Part shown: positions 16,481 to 26,755 of the stretch, in pieces | Layout: every line of letters begins with the position of its first letter | Numbering within the stretch: position 1 is the first letter of the stretch | Notes under the pieces: generated by a model | Databases searched by the model: none | What the model was told of the DNA's origin: nothing | The model's input: the letters and a program-made list of their open reading frames with translations, nothing else | Made by a program: the position numbers and the translations under genes | NCBI GenBank assembly: GCA_016714535.1 | Contig: JADKDR010000007.1 | Coordinates: 62,001-126,000 of the forward strand | DNA: 64,000 nucleotides | Direction of reading: 5' to 3' | Source: Bacteroidota bacterium | GTDB lineage: Bacteria; Bacteroidota; Bacteroidia; AKYH767-A; OLB10

Positions 16481-17893
16481 TTACTTTAACAAGACATCCT
16501 GAGCAGCTTTTAAAATAGCAAAAGCATTTTCGCGTGAGTCCGATTCAGCATAGGTGCGCAAAACAGGTTCGGTGCCCGAGGCGCGTATCATAAGCCATTC
16601 TCCATTGTCGAAAAAATATTTCCATCCATCCATATCATCCATGCGATTAACCTTATACTTACCAAAGGCTTGATAAGTGCCGCTTTTGCAATTAACAAGA
16701 ATGCTTTGCTTGAGCTCCTCTTTAATCTGCAAGTCAATGCGTTCGAAAGCAAAAGGGCCAGTTATTTCATATACTTCGGCAATTAACTCTTCGAGGGTCT
16801 TGCCTGTTTTTGCCATAAACTCCCATATCACCAAGCCCATCCATATTCCATCGCGCTCAGGTATATGACCTTTTATAGCTATCCCTCCACTCTCTTCTCC
16901 TCCTAACAAAACATCTTCGTTAATCATGGTTTCGGCAATAAACTTAAAACCGATTTTCTTTACTTCCATTTCGAGACCATAGTGCTTGCATAATGTTTCT
17001 ACACGAGGGGTAACACTAAAGGCTATGCAAATTTTACCTGTCATCTTCTTGTATTTGCATAAGTAATGTATAAGCAACAAAATGATATGATGGGAGTCAA
17101 CAAAATTACCACTAGAGTCGTACAATCCAATACGGTCGGCATCGCCATCGGTTGCAAGGCCGCAATGAAATTTGGGGTTGGCATTTTTTATTTTTTCTGA
17201 AAACTCCAACAGATTTTTATGAATTGGCTCAGGTGCTTGTCCATGAAATCCGGGATTGTTGTCGCAATGCAATCGGTTTACTGATGGCAACAAACGTTTA
17301 ATTACATTTTGCCCTGCGCCATACATGGCATCGTATGCTAAATTCAATTTTGAATTTCGTATCGCATCAAGGTCAAAAGACTTTTCAGCATGTTCGCAAT
17401 ACATTTTTTCTAAGTCAATATATTCCACCTTTCCCTGTGCCACCAAATCCTCCATCGAAATTTTCTCATAGTTCACCGAAGATTTCTCAGGTATCATGTC
17501 TTCAATTTCCTGAACTTGCGATGGAATAAGCGGGCCACCATAAGGGCCTTTTAATTTATATCCGTTATAAGAAGGTGGATTATGACTTGCTGTAATGATT
17601 ACACCAAGGTCACATTTAAGTCTTTGGGCGCCTAACGATATCATGGGAGTGCTAACAAATCCTTTAGCAAGAAAAACTTTGAGCCCCATATCACATGCCA
17701 CTTTAGTAAGCGTTTCGGCAAACAACTCGCCAGCAAAGCGGCAATCGTGCCCAACCACTATGCTTCCACCCTTGGTTTTATTAAGCACCCACTGGGCGGT
17801 TGCCTCAGATACCCGTGCTACATTTTCTACAGTAAACTCTTGCGCAATTATTGCACGCCATCCATCTGTTCCAAATTTAATTTTTAAAGCCAT
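16481..17893 (-). CDS. Phosphoglucomutase/phosphomannomutase family protein
   Basis: A 470-residue alpha-D-phosphohexomutase with all four active-site loops: the phosphoserine loop TASHNPPSYNGYK (Ser103), the Mg2+ loop DGDADR (249-254), the sugar-specificity loop GGEESGG, and the phosphate-binding loop RASGTEPVLRTYAES near the C terminus. It interconverts hexose 1- and 6-phosphates for glycan and glycogen precursors; Glc versus Man preference cannot be read reliably from the sequence. A -7-like box lies upstream on the minus strand. Confidence 0.93.
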   Translation of the reverse strand: MALKIKFGTDGWRAIIAQEFTVENVARVSEATAQWVLNKTKGGSIVVGHDCRFAGELFAETLTKVACDMGLKVFLAKGFVSTPMISLGAQRLKCDLGVIITASHNPPSYNGYKLKGPYGGPLIPSQVQEIEDMIPEKSSVNYEKISMEDLVAQGKVEYIDLEKMYCEHAEKSFDLDAIRNSKLNLAYDAMYGAGQNVIKRLLPSVNRLHCDNNPGFHGQAPEPIHKNLLEFSEKIKNANPKFHCGLATDGDADRIGLYDSSGNFVDSHHIILLLIHYLCKYKKMTGKICIAFSVTPRVETLCKHYGLEMEVKKIGFKFIAETMINEDVLLGGEESGGIAIKGHIPERDGIWMGLVIWEFMAKTGKTLEELIAEVYEITGPFAFERIDLQIKEELKQSILVNCKSGTYQAFGKYKVNRMDDMDGWKYFFDNGEWLMIRASGTEPVLRTYAESDSRENAFAILKAAQDVLLK

Positions 17894-17920
17894 ATTTTAC
17901 TATTTCGTTTAATAAGGACG

Positions 17921-17928
17921 CAAATGTA
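17921..17928 (-). promoter_or_regulatory. -7 box of the phosphohexomutase promoter
   Basis: CAAATGTA on the plus strand reads TACATTTG on the minus strand, a match to TAnnTTTG, 28 bases before the start codon. No clean TTG lies at the -33 distance. Confidence 0.45.
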
Positions 17929-18084
17929 ATTGATTTGTATTAAAACTAATTTATCGCTCTTGCTGCTTAAACAAACATTTGCCCAAACGATTGTTTAAAA
18001 AAAAAGTAGGCTATCAAGGTAATATTTCTACCACGAAACAGAAGGGATGTTGAATCAATTCTTACTTTCGCAAAAAAAAATTCA

Positions 18085-19185
18085 ATGAACAGATATTATT
18101 TAATAATCACTTGTTTGGTTGCTGTGCTAACCACAAATGCGCAGATCACCATAGATGATGCCGATTTAATGAATGCAGGCGATACCTTCAGAGTTAGCTT
18201 TGCTAATCCAAATCAGGCAACGGCAGCAAGCCTTGCTACACAAACGGGAGCCAACTATACCTGGGATTTTAGTATGCTTATTCCGGTATCGCAAGATGTA
18301 GATACTTTTTTGTCGGTGCTTAATGCAAACCCAATATATCTATTAACCTTTAGCAACTTGGGATTTAATCCCAACCGCGCCAATATTGCAAAAGCCGAAG
18401 GCGCATTGCCTGCATTGCCATTACCGGTAACGTTAGATAATCCGGTTACCTTTTTTTACAAGACAACCGCCAACTTCCGAAGCCCCGGCACCGGAATTGA
18501 AGTAGCCTCGCTGCCAACAGCCTTTCCATATAATGGCGATAAAGACTCCATCTATCTCTTCCCATTAAATTTTAACGATAATGACAGTTGCTCGTTTTCG
18601 GGTGGCATAAACATACCGGGACTTGGCTATTATGGTACCGCGCAAAAGCGTGTAAATCTTGTTGATGGCTGGGGTGTGGTTACTACCCCTTACGGAACAT
18701 TTGATGCATTACGCATAAAAACCATACTAACCGGAAAAGATACACTTGCCGATACCTCAGGTTTTGGATTTTCTATACCTCGAGCACGTCAAACAAAATA
18801 TAAATGGCTTGCAAAAAACGAAGGCATCCCTGTTTTGGAAATAACTGTTACAACTACATTTGGACAATCTGCCGTTACTGAGATTAAATACCGGGATAAT
18901 TTTGGCCCGTTCCTGAGCAGTATAAATCAGTTAGAATTTATTGATGGCTTGCAGGCATGGACTGCAAATGATTTGCTTTATGTGCGTTATAACTTGTTGC
19001 ATGCAAGCAATGTATCGCTTACTATATACGATGCAAAAGGGGCACGAATAAAACAACAACAATTTGCTGGAAATAAAGGCGAACAACTTCTACCGGTTGC
19101 AATTGCGGACATGAACGCAGGTGTATACATAGCCGAAATAATAGCAGGCAATAAAAAATACAGCACCAGGTTTCAAATCAGGTAA
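18085..19185 (+). CDS. Secreted protein with T9SS type A sorting domain
   Basis: 366 residues. A signal peptide (about 1-19, ending TTNAQ) is followed by a beta-rich body with no family I recognise, starting ITIDDADLMNAGDTFRVSF. The last 80 residues have the T9SS type A pattern: a beta sandwich with VSLTIYDAKGARIKQ, then LPVAIADMNAGVYIAEIIAGNKKYSTRFQIR. The protein is expected to cross the outer membrane by the type IX system and be attached to, or released from, the cell surface. It lies 24 bases before an M23 peptidase gene on the same strand. Confidence 0.85.
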   Translation: MNRYYLIITCLVAVLTTNAQITIDDADLMNAGDTFRVSFANPNQATAASLATQTGANYTWDFSMLIPVSQDVDTFLSVLNANPIYLLTFSNLGFNPNRANIAKAEGALPALPLPVTLDNPVTFFYKTTANFRSPGTGIEVASLPTAFPYNGDKDSIYLFPLNFNDNDSCSFSGGINIPGLGYYGTAQKRVNLVDGWGVVTTPYGTFDALRIKTILTGKDTLADTSGFGFSIPRARQTKYKWLAKNEGIPVLEITVTTTFGQSAVTEIKYRDNFGPFLSSINQLEFIDGLQAWTANDLLYVRYNLLHASNVSLTIYDAKGARIKQQQFAGNKGEQLLPVAIADMNAGVYIAEIIAGNKKYSTRFQIR

Positions 19186-19209
19186 TACGTAAACGTATTT
19201 ATCAATTGT

Positions 19210-20880
19210 GTGAAAGTTATTAGCATAACGTTGCTCTTATTTTTGTGCTGCACCATGTGGTGCACAGCACAGTATCCTACCAATTACTTTATTAGCCCTG
19301 TTCATTTCACAATGAAACTTTCGGGTAATTATGGCGAAGTAAGAAGCAATCATTTCCATAGTGGAATTGATATTAAAACTGACAGCATTGAAGGTAAAGT
19401 TGTTGTTGCCGCAGCATCGGGATACATATCGAGAATAAAGGTGAGTGCTGTGGGTTATGGCAAAGCCCTTTACTTAAAACATAACAATGGCTATTCTACG
19501 GTGTATGCACACTTGCGTCAGTTTGCACCCGCTATCGAACAATTTATTCAACCGCGCCAATTAGAAAAAGGCAAAGCAGAAATTGATATTGACCTGAATG
19601 AAAACCTGCTTTATTTTAAGCAAGGTGACACCATTGCTTATAGCGGCAACACAGGTGGTTCAACTGGCCCTCACTTACATTTCGAAATCAGAAATAGTAA
19701 AACCGATGTAACGTATAATCCGCAACTGTTTGGAATTATATTACAAGATACGATTGCTCCTGTGATAAGACATCTGGCAGTTTATCAGGACTATCGCATT
19801 GACCAATTGTATAAGGCTTCGCTTTCCGGAACAACCTATACCCTAACCGATACTATAGAAGTTTCGCCTCGTGCCCGATTTGGTTTTGTTGCAACCGACT
19901 TTATGAATAACAGCAGCAGCACACTTGGTATCTATCAGGTAAAATTTTCTATTGATGAGCAGGTTATCTGGCTTTCGCTACTTGACTCGTTTGGGTTTGA
20001 TGAGTCGATTAATGTAAATGGCTACATGGACTATGCCTATGATTATTTTAACAATACAACCATTGAGCGCTTGTATCGCTTGCCAAACAACGATCTTAAT
20101 GTACTTGCAAAGTCAGCACGAAATAATTTTAAACCCTCGTTACCATCATCCATATGCAAAGGCCGATTAGAACTTAGCGACCTGAATAAAAACAGGTCGG
20201 TACTTGAATTTTATTTTACAGCAACACGATTTGAAGTCAAAAAAAGCAAGCATAAAGGCAAGTTTACAGTGTATTCAGAAAATTATAGCTATCAAAATAG
20301 CGAATTTAAATTTTCGATTAAAGCAAACTCATTGTATCAGGATGAATATCTGTATTACCAAAATCTGGGTAACAAGAAAGGGCTTGTAACTACCATTCAT
20401 GCAATAAACGATGCCTCTATCCCATTGAAAAAATCAGCAACTGTTAGTATTCGCATACCCGCCAAATTAGCCAATAAAAAATCGAAACTTGTAATAGTAA
20501 AGCTCAATAAAAGTGGCACCTATGCAAGCATAGGTGGCGATGTGGAAGGCAATTACATACTTGCAAACACGAAATCGTTGGGTGCATTTGCACTTGCTAT
20601 AGATACCGAAGCGCCTACACTTGTAAGCCTAAACAAAAACCTGATATCTAAAATGGAAAACGATACGGTAAAATTCAGAATAAAAGACGAGCTTTCAGGA
20701 ATTGGAACATATACCCTAACCGTTAACGAAAAAAAAGTTATTGCATGCTATGATGCTAAAAACAACTTGCTTTATGTTGAAAGCAAATACCTTAATAAGG
20801 GAGAAAATGTTGTTGAAGTAAACATTGCTGACAAGGTAAAAAACCAAACGGGGCAACTATATTTTATCAAAGCAGAATAA
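19210..20880 (+). CDS. M23 family metallopeptidase (LytM-type)
   Basis: 556 residues with a signal peptide (about 1-20). The LytM/M23 zinc peptidase domain occupies about 40-165: HFHSGIDIK supplies His50 and Asp54, and GPHLHFEIRN supplies His155 and His157, so all metal and catalytic residues are present. Enzymes of this family cut peptidoglycan cross-links. The remaining 390 residues contain beta-sandwich repeats ending in a segment with 'DELSGIGTYTLTVNEKKV', probably an Ig-like extension. The start is GTG at 19210, the only start that directly precedes the hydrophobic signal. It follows a T9SS protein gene. Confidence 0.88.
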   Translation: MKVISITLLLFLCCTMWCTAQYPTNYFISPVHFTMKLSGNYGEVRSNHFHSGIDIKTDSIEGKVVVAAASGYISRIKVSAVGYGKALYLKHNNGYSTVYAHLRQFAPAIEQFIQPRQLEKGKAEIDIDLNENLLYFKQGDTIAYSGNTGGSTGPHLHFEIRNSKTDVTYNPQLFGIILQDTIAPVIRHLAVYQDYRIDQLYKASLSGTTYTLTDTIEVSPRARFGFVATDFMNNSSSTLGIYQVKFSIDEQVIWLSLLDSFGFDESINVNGYMDYAYDYFNNTTIERLYRLPNNDLNVLAKSARNNFKPSLPSSICKGRLELSDLNKNRSVLEFYFTATRFEVKKSKHKGKFTVYSENYSYQNSEFKFSIKANSLYQDEYLYYQNLGNKKGLVTTIHAINDASIPLKKSATVSIRIPAKLANKKSKLVIVKLNKSGTYASIGGDVEGNYILANTKSLGAFALAIDTEAPTLVSLNKNLISKMENDTVKFRIKDELSGIGTYTLTVNEKKVIACYDAKNNLLYVESKYLNKGENVVEVNIADKVKNQTGQLYFIKAE

Positions 20881-21180
20881 GCAGGTTGATGTTTAGAGTT
20901 TGTTTAAACAGGTTCATACTTTTTATTTGCGAAATATAACATCATGTACAACTATTGATGCTAACCAAAGAATAAAATGAAGCATAACCTCCGCTCTGCT
21001 ATCGCCACAACTCACTGCTGACAATACTTTCAGGAAACTTAATTTGTATAAATAAGGCCATGGTAATAAATCCTTTTACCAGGTTATCTCAATATCTATT
21101 TTGACAAACGTCAGAATACCTAACATACAATCTGCTATAATTGCCAATAGGAAACTCCTTAAATTAAACTCATTTTAATT
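20881..21180. other. Intergenic region before the large PKD protein
   Basis: Exactly 300 bases with no coding frame or RNA that I can support. No clear promoter of the TTG-N19-TAnnTTTG type was found in it. Confidence 0.5.
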
Positions 21181-24100
21181 ATGAAAAATCTACTAGCGCT
21201 AGTGTTATGTATAACATGCATAATACATTTAGCAAAATCGCAAACCTATCAATTGCTGGCTTACGACAACTTTAGTTATAGCAATCTTGCGCCCCTCAAC
21301 GGCTTGTCGGGTGGCAGTGGCTGGGGGTTGCCATGGGATGTACAAAACGGGAATACGGTAGTGCCTGGATTTAATGCAAGTTCCGGGTCGCTGACCTTTG
21401 GTGCATTATCTACATCAGGCAACAAAGGGATAGGCGGTTATCAATATTTAACCATAGGCCGCAGGCTTAATTTATCTTCCACAGGACCATTCGCGCCCTT
21501 TATTGCAAATGGAGAAGACCGTATTGGAACACAAACAGGCACCACCTTGTGGTTTAGTGGCCTAATTCGTAAGGAGGTAAATAATAGTCAGCCGGTAAAT
21601 TTCGCAATAAATGAAACCAACCTTGCCTGGTGCGATGCCTGCGGTGCTTATAATGTTAGCTTTGGCTACTTTGGAAGTAACAGCGATAGCGCAGGGCAAC
21701 GATATTGGACCTTACGCGTAAATGCAAATTATTATAGAACAAGTATACCTGTTCAAGCTAATGTTACTGCATTTGCTGCCATACGTATTGATTTCAATGC
21801 TGCAAATACGCTCGTTTCGCTTTATGCCAATCCTACAACTTTTGGCAACAATATGCCACCAACGCCTACACTCACCGTTACAACATCTCCCTCATCGTAT
21901 CGCAGCATTATCGTTTACCTTGGAGATGGGCCTTCTCAAGGTGCAATAGATGAATTGCGCGTGGCCGATTCGTTTGCAGAAGTAGCTCCAGATAGCACCA
22001 TAGGCTTTAATTTAGCGCCCATTGCGGTCATAAACTCGAATGTGGCGCAAGGGCAATCGCCTCTTGCTGTTACATTAAATGGTAGCGCATCGTCCGATCC
22101 GGAAGGACAGCCACTCACCTACTTATGGCATTTTGGTGATGGTACACCCGATGTAACTGGGCCAATTGTAAATCACTCTTATACGTATATCGGAGAAATG
22201 ATAGCTTCACTTACCGTAACAGACAATGTTGGCCAAAGCAATACTTCTTACTATTCGATAAAGGTGTTGAATACTGCCAATAGTTTTCCTTGCAATACAA
22301 CTGCAACCTGCCTTAACCTGCCATCGTGCAGTACAAATGATGGCCGTATCAGAATTAATGCAAATACAGGAATTAGTTACACAATGTACAATAGTAACAA
22401 TGGGCTTATGAGTACCACCAATTTCAACGAATACCATAATCTAACACCGGGTGCATATCGTGTATATCTCACCGGCACCAATGGTTGCAATGATTCGTTA
22501 ATGATAAATATGAATCGCGATAGCAGCACGTGCCCCGGCTGGCAACCTTCGGGATGCGCATTGAAATTGGGCACTAACCTTTCGGGAATTAATTATTGGG
22601 GCGTGAACATTCCTTTCAAAAACCTATTCAAACATTCAGGCGAAATCATTACCTTCTCGGATACTTGTTATTGTTGGGATAATCATAAACTAAGTGAGTT
22701 GGTGCTAAATGCAAATGGCTATCCTACATATCTCCCGCAACTTACAAGTGGCGGGCCTACTAAAATACGATATATATTATCTTCAGAAAATGCAACACTA
22801 CAAATGGGCAAACGCTATGTGATGTTGTATCAAGGCACAGGGCAGTTTAGCTATCCATATGGAATTAATCTGGTATCAAATGCAGCGGGCAGAGTGGTTT
22901 TTGATGTAACAGCCGATGGTAATATTTTTGTTGTCTGTGACTCAAGCACACTTGGTAATCCTATACGTAACATACGCTTGTTGCGCATAGAGCATGAGTT
23001 TGATGATATTGAAACCTATCCGTTCTATCAGCCATTTTTAGACTATTGTGCTAACTTTACTTCATTGCGTTTTATGGATTGGGGAGCTACCAATGGTAGC
23101 CCACATATTAATTGGAACGATCGTGCATTAAAATCTTATCGCACCTACTCAACTGACAAAGGTGTTCCTTACGAACTAATGGTTTCGCTAGCCAATACAT
23201 TGAAAAAGGATGTTTGGATATGTGTACCACATGCAGCTGATAGCAACTATATTGCAAAAATGGCGAACGTATTTCGTAAAGTAGGTTCCAAACAAAATAT
23301 ATATCTTGAATACAGCAACGAAGTGTGGAATTGGATTTTTGCACAATCACACTACAATGCAGATAACAAGCCAGACAACCTGCATTATGGTGCAGCATAT
23401 AGCGACAAGGCAAATAACGTTTTTAAAATATGGCACTCGGTGTTTGGCACTTCTAAGAATAGAGTGAAGCGTGTACTTGGGCTTCAAGCAAGTTTTGGTT
23501 ATCTAAATGAGTTTATTCTTGCACGACTTAAGCCTAACGAATGGGACTTTGCATCACCAACCTTTTATTTTGGCCTCGACCATGGCAACACTGGCAATCC
23601 TGTGCTAAACGCCTCAAGCACCGTTGCTGATGTGCTTGCCAATGCAAGCAACTCTTTTAATAGTTTTGCTCCGCTTGTAAAACAAGATTATAGAACTGTG
23701 CGCATGTATGGTAAAGGCATTGTTAACTATGAAGGAGGTCAGCATTTTACCGATTTTTCAGTGCCGCCATATATACAAGCCATGTATGATGCACAAATTC
23801 ATCCCGGCATGTACACCTTATATAGTCGCGTTATAGATAGTGTGCGCTATTGGGGCAGCAATCTGGGCATGATATTCAGTGATATTTCTCCACGACAAAG
23901 CATATGGGGCAGTTGGGGCCATCTGGAGTATGTAGACCAGTTGCCTCCTTATAATATTACAGCACCAAAAATGCAAGTTGTGCTTGATGAGCAAGCTGAT
24001 TGCCTTAAATGCAATGCCGATGCTTTTGAGTATAACAACTCGCTTATTACCGCAGCACCGCTAGCTACAGGCAGTGCATATCAGGCATATATATGCCCGA

Positions 24101-24633
24101 TACTTGATGTAGATTGGTATCAATTTACTGCGACTTCTACAAAAAACTATAAAGTCAAGATTTCTCAATTGCCGGCAAATTACAATCTGGAAGTTTTTAA
24201 TTTGGCCGGAGTTTTAGTGGCTGGTTCATATACCACGGGTTCATCGGCCGACTCGGTTGTACTTAATTATCCATCTGCCGGAGTTTACTATGCACGTGTA
24301 TTTGGAGCCAATGGTGCTTTTAAAAATAATGTCCCTTATACCATTCGTATTTCCGAAAGCAATAACCCTTTTCGCAAAGGAATCAACAATCAAACACTTG
24401 GAGTTTTTCCGCAACCTGCCACGCAACAAGTTAATTTTAGTTGGGAAGCTACAGAGTCAAAACAAAATTATACGGTTACCATATACGATGCATTCGGAAA
24501 ATCAATGCTAACTAAACACGTCGATGCTACGCCTGTTCAAATAGAAATAAGCTCATGGCCTGCGGGTATTTATCATGTGCTGGTAAGAAATGACAAGACC
24601 TTACTATCTGAAAAATTTATAAAAATCGAGTAG
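21181..24633 (+). CDS. Large secreted PKD/T9SS protein with glycosidase-like centre
   Basis: 1150 residues: signal peptide (1-20); a lectin/jelly-roll-like N-terminal region (about 25-275); a PKD domain (about 278-365, with the YLWHFGDGTP motif); a SprB-like repeat region (about 370-440, NLPSCSTNDGRI...LTPGAYRVYLTG); a 480-residue central domain (about 455-940); a pre-peptidase C-terminal (PPC) domain (about 950-1060, DWYQFTATSTKNYKVKI); and a T9SS type A domain (about 1075-1150). The central domain contains LEYSNEVWN (about 709-717), typical of a clan of secreted TIM-barrel proteins and reminiscent of the N-E dyad of clan A glycosidases. I suggest an extracellular glycan-degrading or binding role, but no family is assigned. 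Confidence 0.75.
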   Translation: MKNLLALVLCITCIIHLAKSQTYQLLAYDNFSYSNLAPLNGLSGGSGWGLPWDVQNGNTVVPGFNASSGSLTFGALSTSGNKGIGGYQYLTIGRRLNLSSTGPFAPFIANGEDRIGTQTGTTLWFSGLIRKEVNNSQPVNFAINETNLAWCDACGAYNVSFGYFGSNSDSAGQRYWTLRVNANYYRTSIPVQANVTAFAAIRIDFNAANTLVSLYANPTTFGNNMPPTPTLTVTTSPSSYRSIIVYLGDGPSQGAIDELRVADSFAEVAPDSTIGFNLAPIAVINSNVAQGQSPLAVTLNGSASSDPEGQPLTYLWHFGDGTPDVTGPIVNHSYTYIGEMIASLTVTDNVGQSNTSYYSIKVLNTANSFPCNTTATCLNLPSCSTNDGRIRINANTGISYTMYNSNNGLMSTTNFNEYHNLTPGAYRVYLTGTNGCNDSLMINMNRDSSTCPGWQPSGCALKLGTNLSGINYWGVNIPFKNLFKHSGEIITFSDTCYCWDNHKLSELVLNANGYPTYLPQLTSGGPTKIRYILSSENATLQMGKRYVMLYQGTGQFSYPYGINLVSNAAGRVVFDVTADGNIFVVCDSSTLGNPIRNIRLLRIEHEFDDIETYPFYQPFLDYCANFTSLRFMDWGATNGSPHINWNDRALKSYRTYSTDKGVPYELMVSLANTLKKDVWICVPHAADSNYIAKMANVFRKVGSKQNIYLEYSNEVWNWIFAQSHYNADNKPDNLHYGAAYSDKANNVFKIWHSVFGTSKNRVKRVLGLQASFGYLNEFILARLKPNEWDFASPTFYFGLDHGNTGNPVLNASSTVADVLANASNSFNSFAPLVKQDYRTVRMYGKGIVNYEGGQHFTDFSVPPYIQAMYDAQIHPGMYTLYSRVIDSVRYWGSNLGMIFSDISPRQSIWGSWGHLEYVDQLPPYNITAPKMQVVLDEQADCLKCNADAFEYNNSLITAAPLATGSAYQAYICPILDVDWYQFTATSTKNYKVKISQLPANYNLEVFNLAGVLVAGSYTTGSSADSVVLNYPSAGVYYARVFGANGAFKNNVPYTIRISESNNPFRKGINNQTLGVFPQPATQQVNFSWEATESKQNYTVTIYDAFGKSMLTKHVDATPVQIEISSWPAGIYHVLVRNDKTLLSEKFIKIE

Positions 24634-24650
24634 CATCAGTCAAGAATAAT

Positions 24651-24683
24651 AAAAAAAAGGTGCACCGATGTGCACCTTTTTTT
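24651..24683. terminator. Bidirectional intrinsic terminator
   Basis: AAAAAAGGTGCAC-CGAT-GTGCACCTTTTTTT: a strong stem flanked by A and T runs. It can serve the plus-strand gene ending at 24633 and the minus-strand gene ending at 24731. Confidence 0.9.
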
Positions 24684-24730
24684 GATTCTATAATCCGGCC
24701 GCTCCTGTAGCCAGATACATGATCTTGTTT

Positions 24731-25069
24731 TCATGGTGCTACAATTTCAATTCCTGATTTATAAAAAACTTTATTGCCTTTGTAAAAATACATGATGTAG
24801 GTTCCGGGCTCAGCAACATCAAGCGAAAAAGAACCATCTTCGAGCGAGGCCTTATGCACGCTTTCGCCCTTCAAGTTTTTTATAATAACTACTAATGGCA
24901 ATCCTTTGCCTTGATCACAGTTGATTACTTCTTTAATAGATGCCTTTTCGGGTAAATCGCAAGGCACCCAGGTTTCGTAACTTGCTTTTAGCATCAAAGA
25001 AGATAGGGTAATGGTAAGCGCCACCACAAGAATAATGTTGAGCGCTCTAATAAAACTTAAATTTTTCAT
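24731..25069 (-). CDS. Small exported protein, unknown function
   Basis: 112 residues. The N terminus has a basic segment and a hydrophobic helix (about 9-28), a signal peptide or membrane anchor. The mature part ends with SGIEIVAP after a run of beta strands (GSFSLDVAEPGTYIMYFYKGNKVFYKSG), like a small carboxypeptidase-regulatory or T9SS-like beta sandwich. No family is recognised. Divergent from the PIN-PhoH gene; a minus-strand -7-like TACATTTG (CAAATGTA at 25120-25127) lies about 50 bases upstream. Confidence 0.6.
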   Translation of the reverse strand: MKNLSFIRALNIILVVALTITLSSLMLKASYETWVPCDLPEKASIKEVINCDQGKGLPLVVIIKNLKGESVHKASLEDGSFSLDVAEPGTYIMYFYKGNKVFYKSGIEIVAP

Positions 25070-25309
25070 CGTATTGATTTTTTAATGGTTGAAGAAACAT
25101 ATGATTTAAAAATACGTTACAAATGTATGGTTGCTATTAGCTTCAAAACAGAGGGCAAATCCTCCTTTTATAAATACAGGGAAAACCATTGGCCTCTTTG
25201 GGCTATTTCAATTGTAAAAAAAATGGCGAAAAATTTACACGCATAAACTACTAACATGCAGATGTTGAAATAATATATTTACCTAAAGCGTAAGCCATAT
25301 AAGCGCACC

Positions 25310-25317
25310 TATATTTG
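25310..25317 (+). promoter_or_regulatory. -7 box upstream of the PIN-PhoH gene
   Basis: TATATTTG matches TAnnTTTG, 31 bases before the start codon. The -33 region has no TTG at the usual distance, so only half a promoter is seen. Confidence 0.4.
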
Positions 25318-25348
25318 AAAAGGATTTTACAATTAATCAACTCAAAGA

Positions 25349-26689
25349 ATGAAAGGAAAATCAGAAAAGAAAATTTTTGTAATAGATACCTCAGTAATTT
25401 TATACGATCATAACGTAATACATAATTTCAAGGAGCATGATGTAGCCTTGCCCATTACGGTGCTTGAAGAGGTTGACAGGTTTAAAAAAGGGAATGATGT
25501 AATCAACTACGAAGCACGTGAGTTTATCCGCAACCTCGATAAACTGAGCGGGGCAGCCGGGCTTACCGAATGGATTCCGCTCAACGGGCCTACTAAAGGA
25601 AAAATGAAAGTATTGATGCACGAGGTAGCTCGTAGCATTGATGCTAACAAAGTATTTGGTGAGCACAAAGCTGATCACAATATTATTAATGCAGCAGTAG
25701 CACTGCAAGAAGAACAACCAAAACACAAAGTGGTTTTGGTAAGTAAAGACATAAACCTGAGGTTAAAAGCTAAGTCACTCGGCATTATAAGCGAAGATTA
25801 TCAAACCGGGAAGGTACAAGACCTGGAGGGTTTGTATACCGGTAAATCGGTACTTAATAATGTGGCACGTAAGCATATTGACGAGTTGTACCAAAATGGA
25901 TTTGTGATGCGCAGGCAGATTATGAAAAGTGTTCCCGTGGCAAACCATTATTTTATTTTGAAAAGCAAGGGAGAAGAAGCAAGTGCGCTTGCGGTATACA
26001 ATGGAGAAACTGATATGCTGGAACGTATATCGAAAGAAAGTGCAAGCGGAATAAAACCACGTAATGCCGAACAAGCCTTTGCAATGCACGCCATCATGAA
26101 TCCCGATATTAAATTGGTAACAATACAAGGCGTTGCAGGAACAGGCAAAACATTAGTTGCACTTGCTTCGGCCATGGAAAAGAAAAGCAGTTACCGGCAA
26201 ATTTTTTTGGCACGACCAATTGTTCCTTTAAGCAATAAAGATATTGGGTACTTACCGGGCGACATTAAATCGAAAATCAATCCTTACATGGAACCGCTTT
26301 GGGATAATCTGAAATACATTCAAAGCCAGTATGCCGAAACTGATAAAGAGTTTAAAAAAATAAATGACATGATTGCAAACGAAAAACTGCACGTTACACC
26401 CTTGGCATATATACGTGGTCGTAGTTTATCGCACATTTGTTTCATAGTTGACGAAGCACAAAACCTTACACCGCACGAAGTAAAAACCATTATTACACGC
26501 GCAGGCGAAGGCACCAAAATAATTTTTACTGGTGATATATTTCAAATAGATACCCCCTATCTCGATTCGCATAGCAATGGACTTAGCACATTAATTGATA
26601 AAATGAAAAATCAATTATTGTATGCACACGTAACCCTTGAGAAGGGCGAGCGCAGCGAGCTTGCCAACCTTGCCGGCCAGCTTTTGTAA
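25349..26689 (+). CDS. PIN domain-PhoH family ATPase
   Basis: 446 residues with two domains. The N-terminal PIN domain (about 8-150) has the acidic nuclease residues FVIDTSVILYDHN (Asp13), VLEEVDRFK and HKADHNIINAA. The C-terminal PhoH domain (about 240-446) is a P-loop ATPase with Walker A GVAGTGKT (261-268) and Walker B FIVDEAQN (365-372), plus FTGDIFQID. PhoH2-type PIN-PhoH proteins are RNA helicase/ribonucleases in mycobacteria; the same order here suggests RNA unwinding and cleavage. It is single, with a strong terminator after it. Confidence 0.92.
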   Translation: MKGKSEKKIFVIDTSVILYDHNVIHNFKEHDVALPITVLEEVDRFKKGNDVINYEAREFIRNLDKLSGAAGLTEWIPLNGPTKGKMKVLMHEVARSIDANKVFGEHKADHNIINAAVALQEEQPKHKVVLVSKDINLRLKAKSLGIISEDYQTGKVQDLEGLYTGKSVLNNVARKHIDELYQNGFVMRRQIMKSVPVANHYFILKSKGEEASALAVYNGETDMLERISKESASGIKPRNAEQAFAMHAIMNPDIKLVTIQGVAGTGKTLVALASAMEKKSSYRQIFLARPIVPLSNKDIGYLPGDIKSKINPYMEPLWDNLKYIQSQYAETDKEFKKINDMIANEKLHVTPLAYIRGRSLSHICFIVDEAQNLTPHEVKTIITRAGEGTKIIFTGDIFQIDTPYLDSHSNGLSTLIDKMKNQLLYAHVTLEKGERSELANLAGQLL

Positions 26690-26724
26690 GAACTTCCCAT
26701 CCCTCATCATCATAAAAAACTCTG

Positions 26725-26755
26725 AAGCGGCTATTTTAATAGCCGCTTTGTTTTT
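26725..26755 (+). terminator. Intrinsic terminator of the PIN-PhoH gene
   Basis: 10-bp perfect stem AAGCGGCTAT/ATAGCCGCTT with a 4-base loop, followed by TG and five T. Confidence 0.9.
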
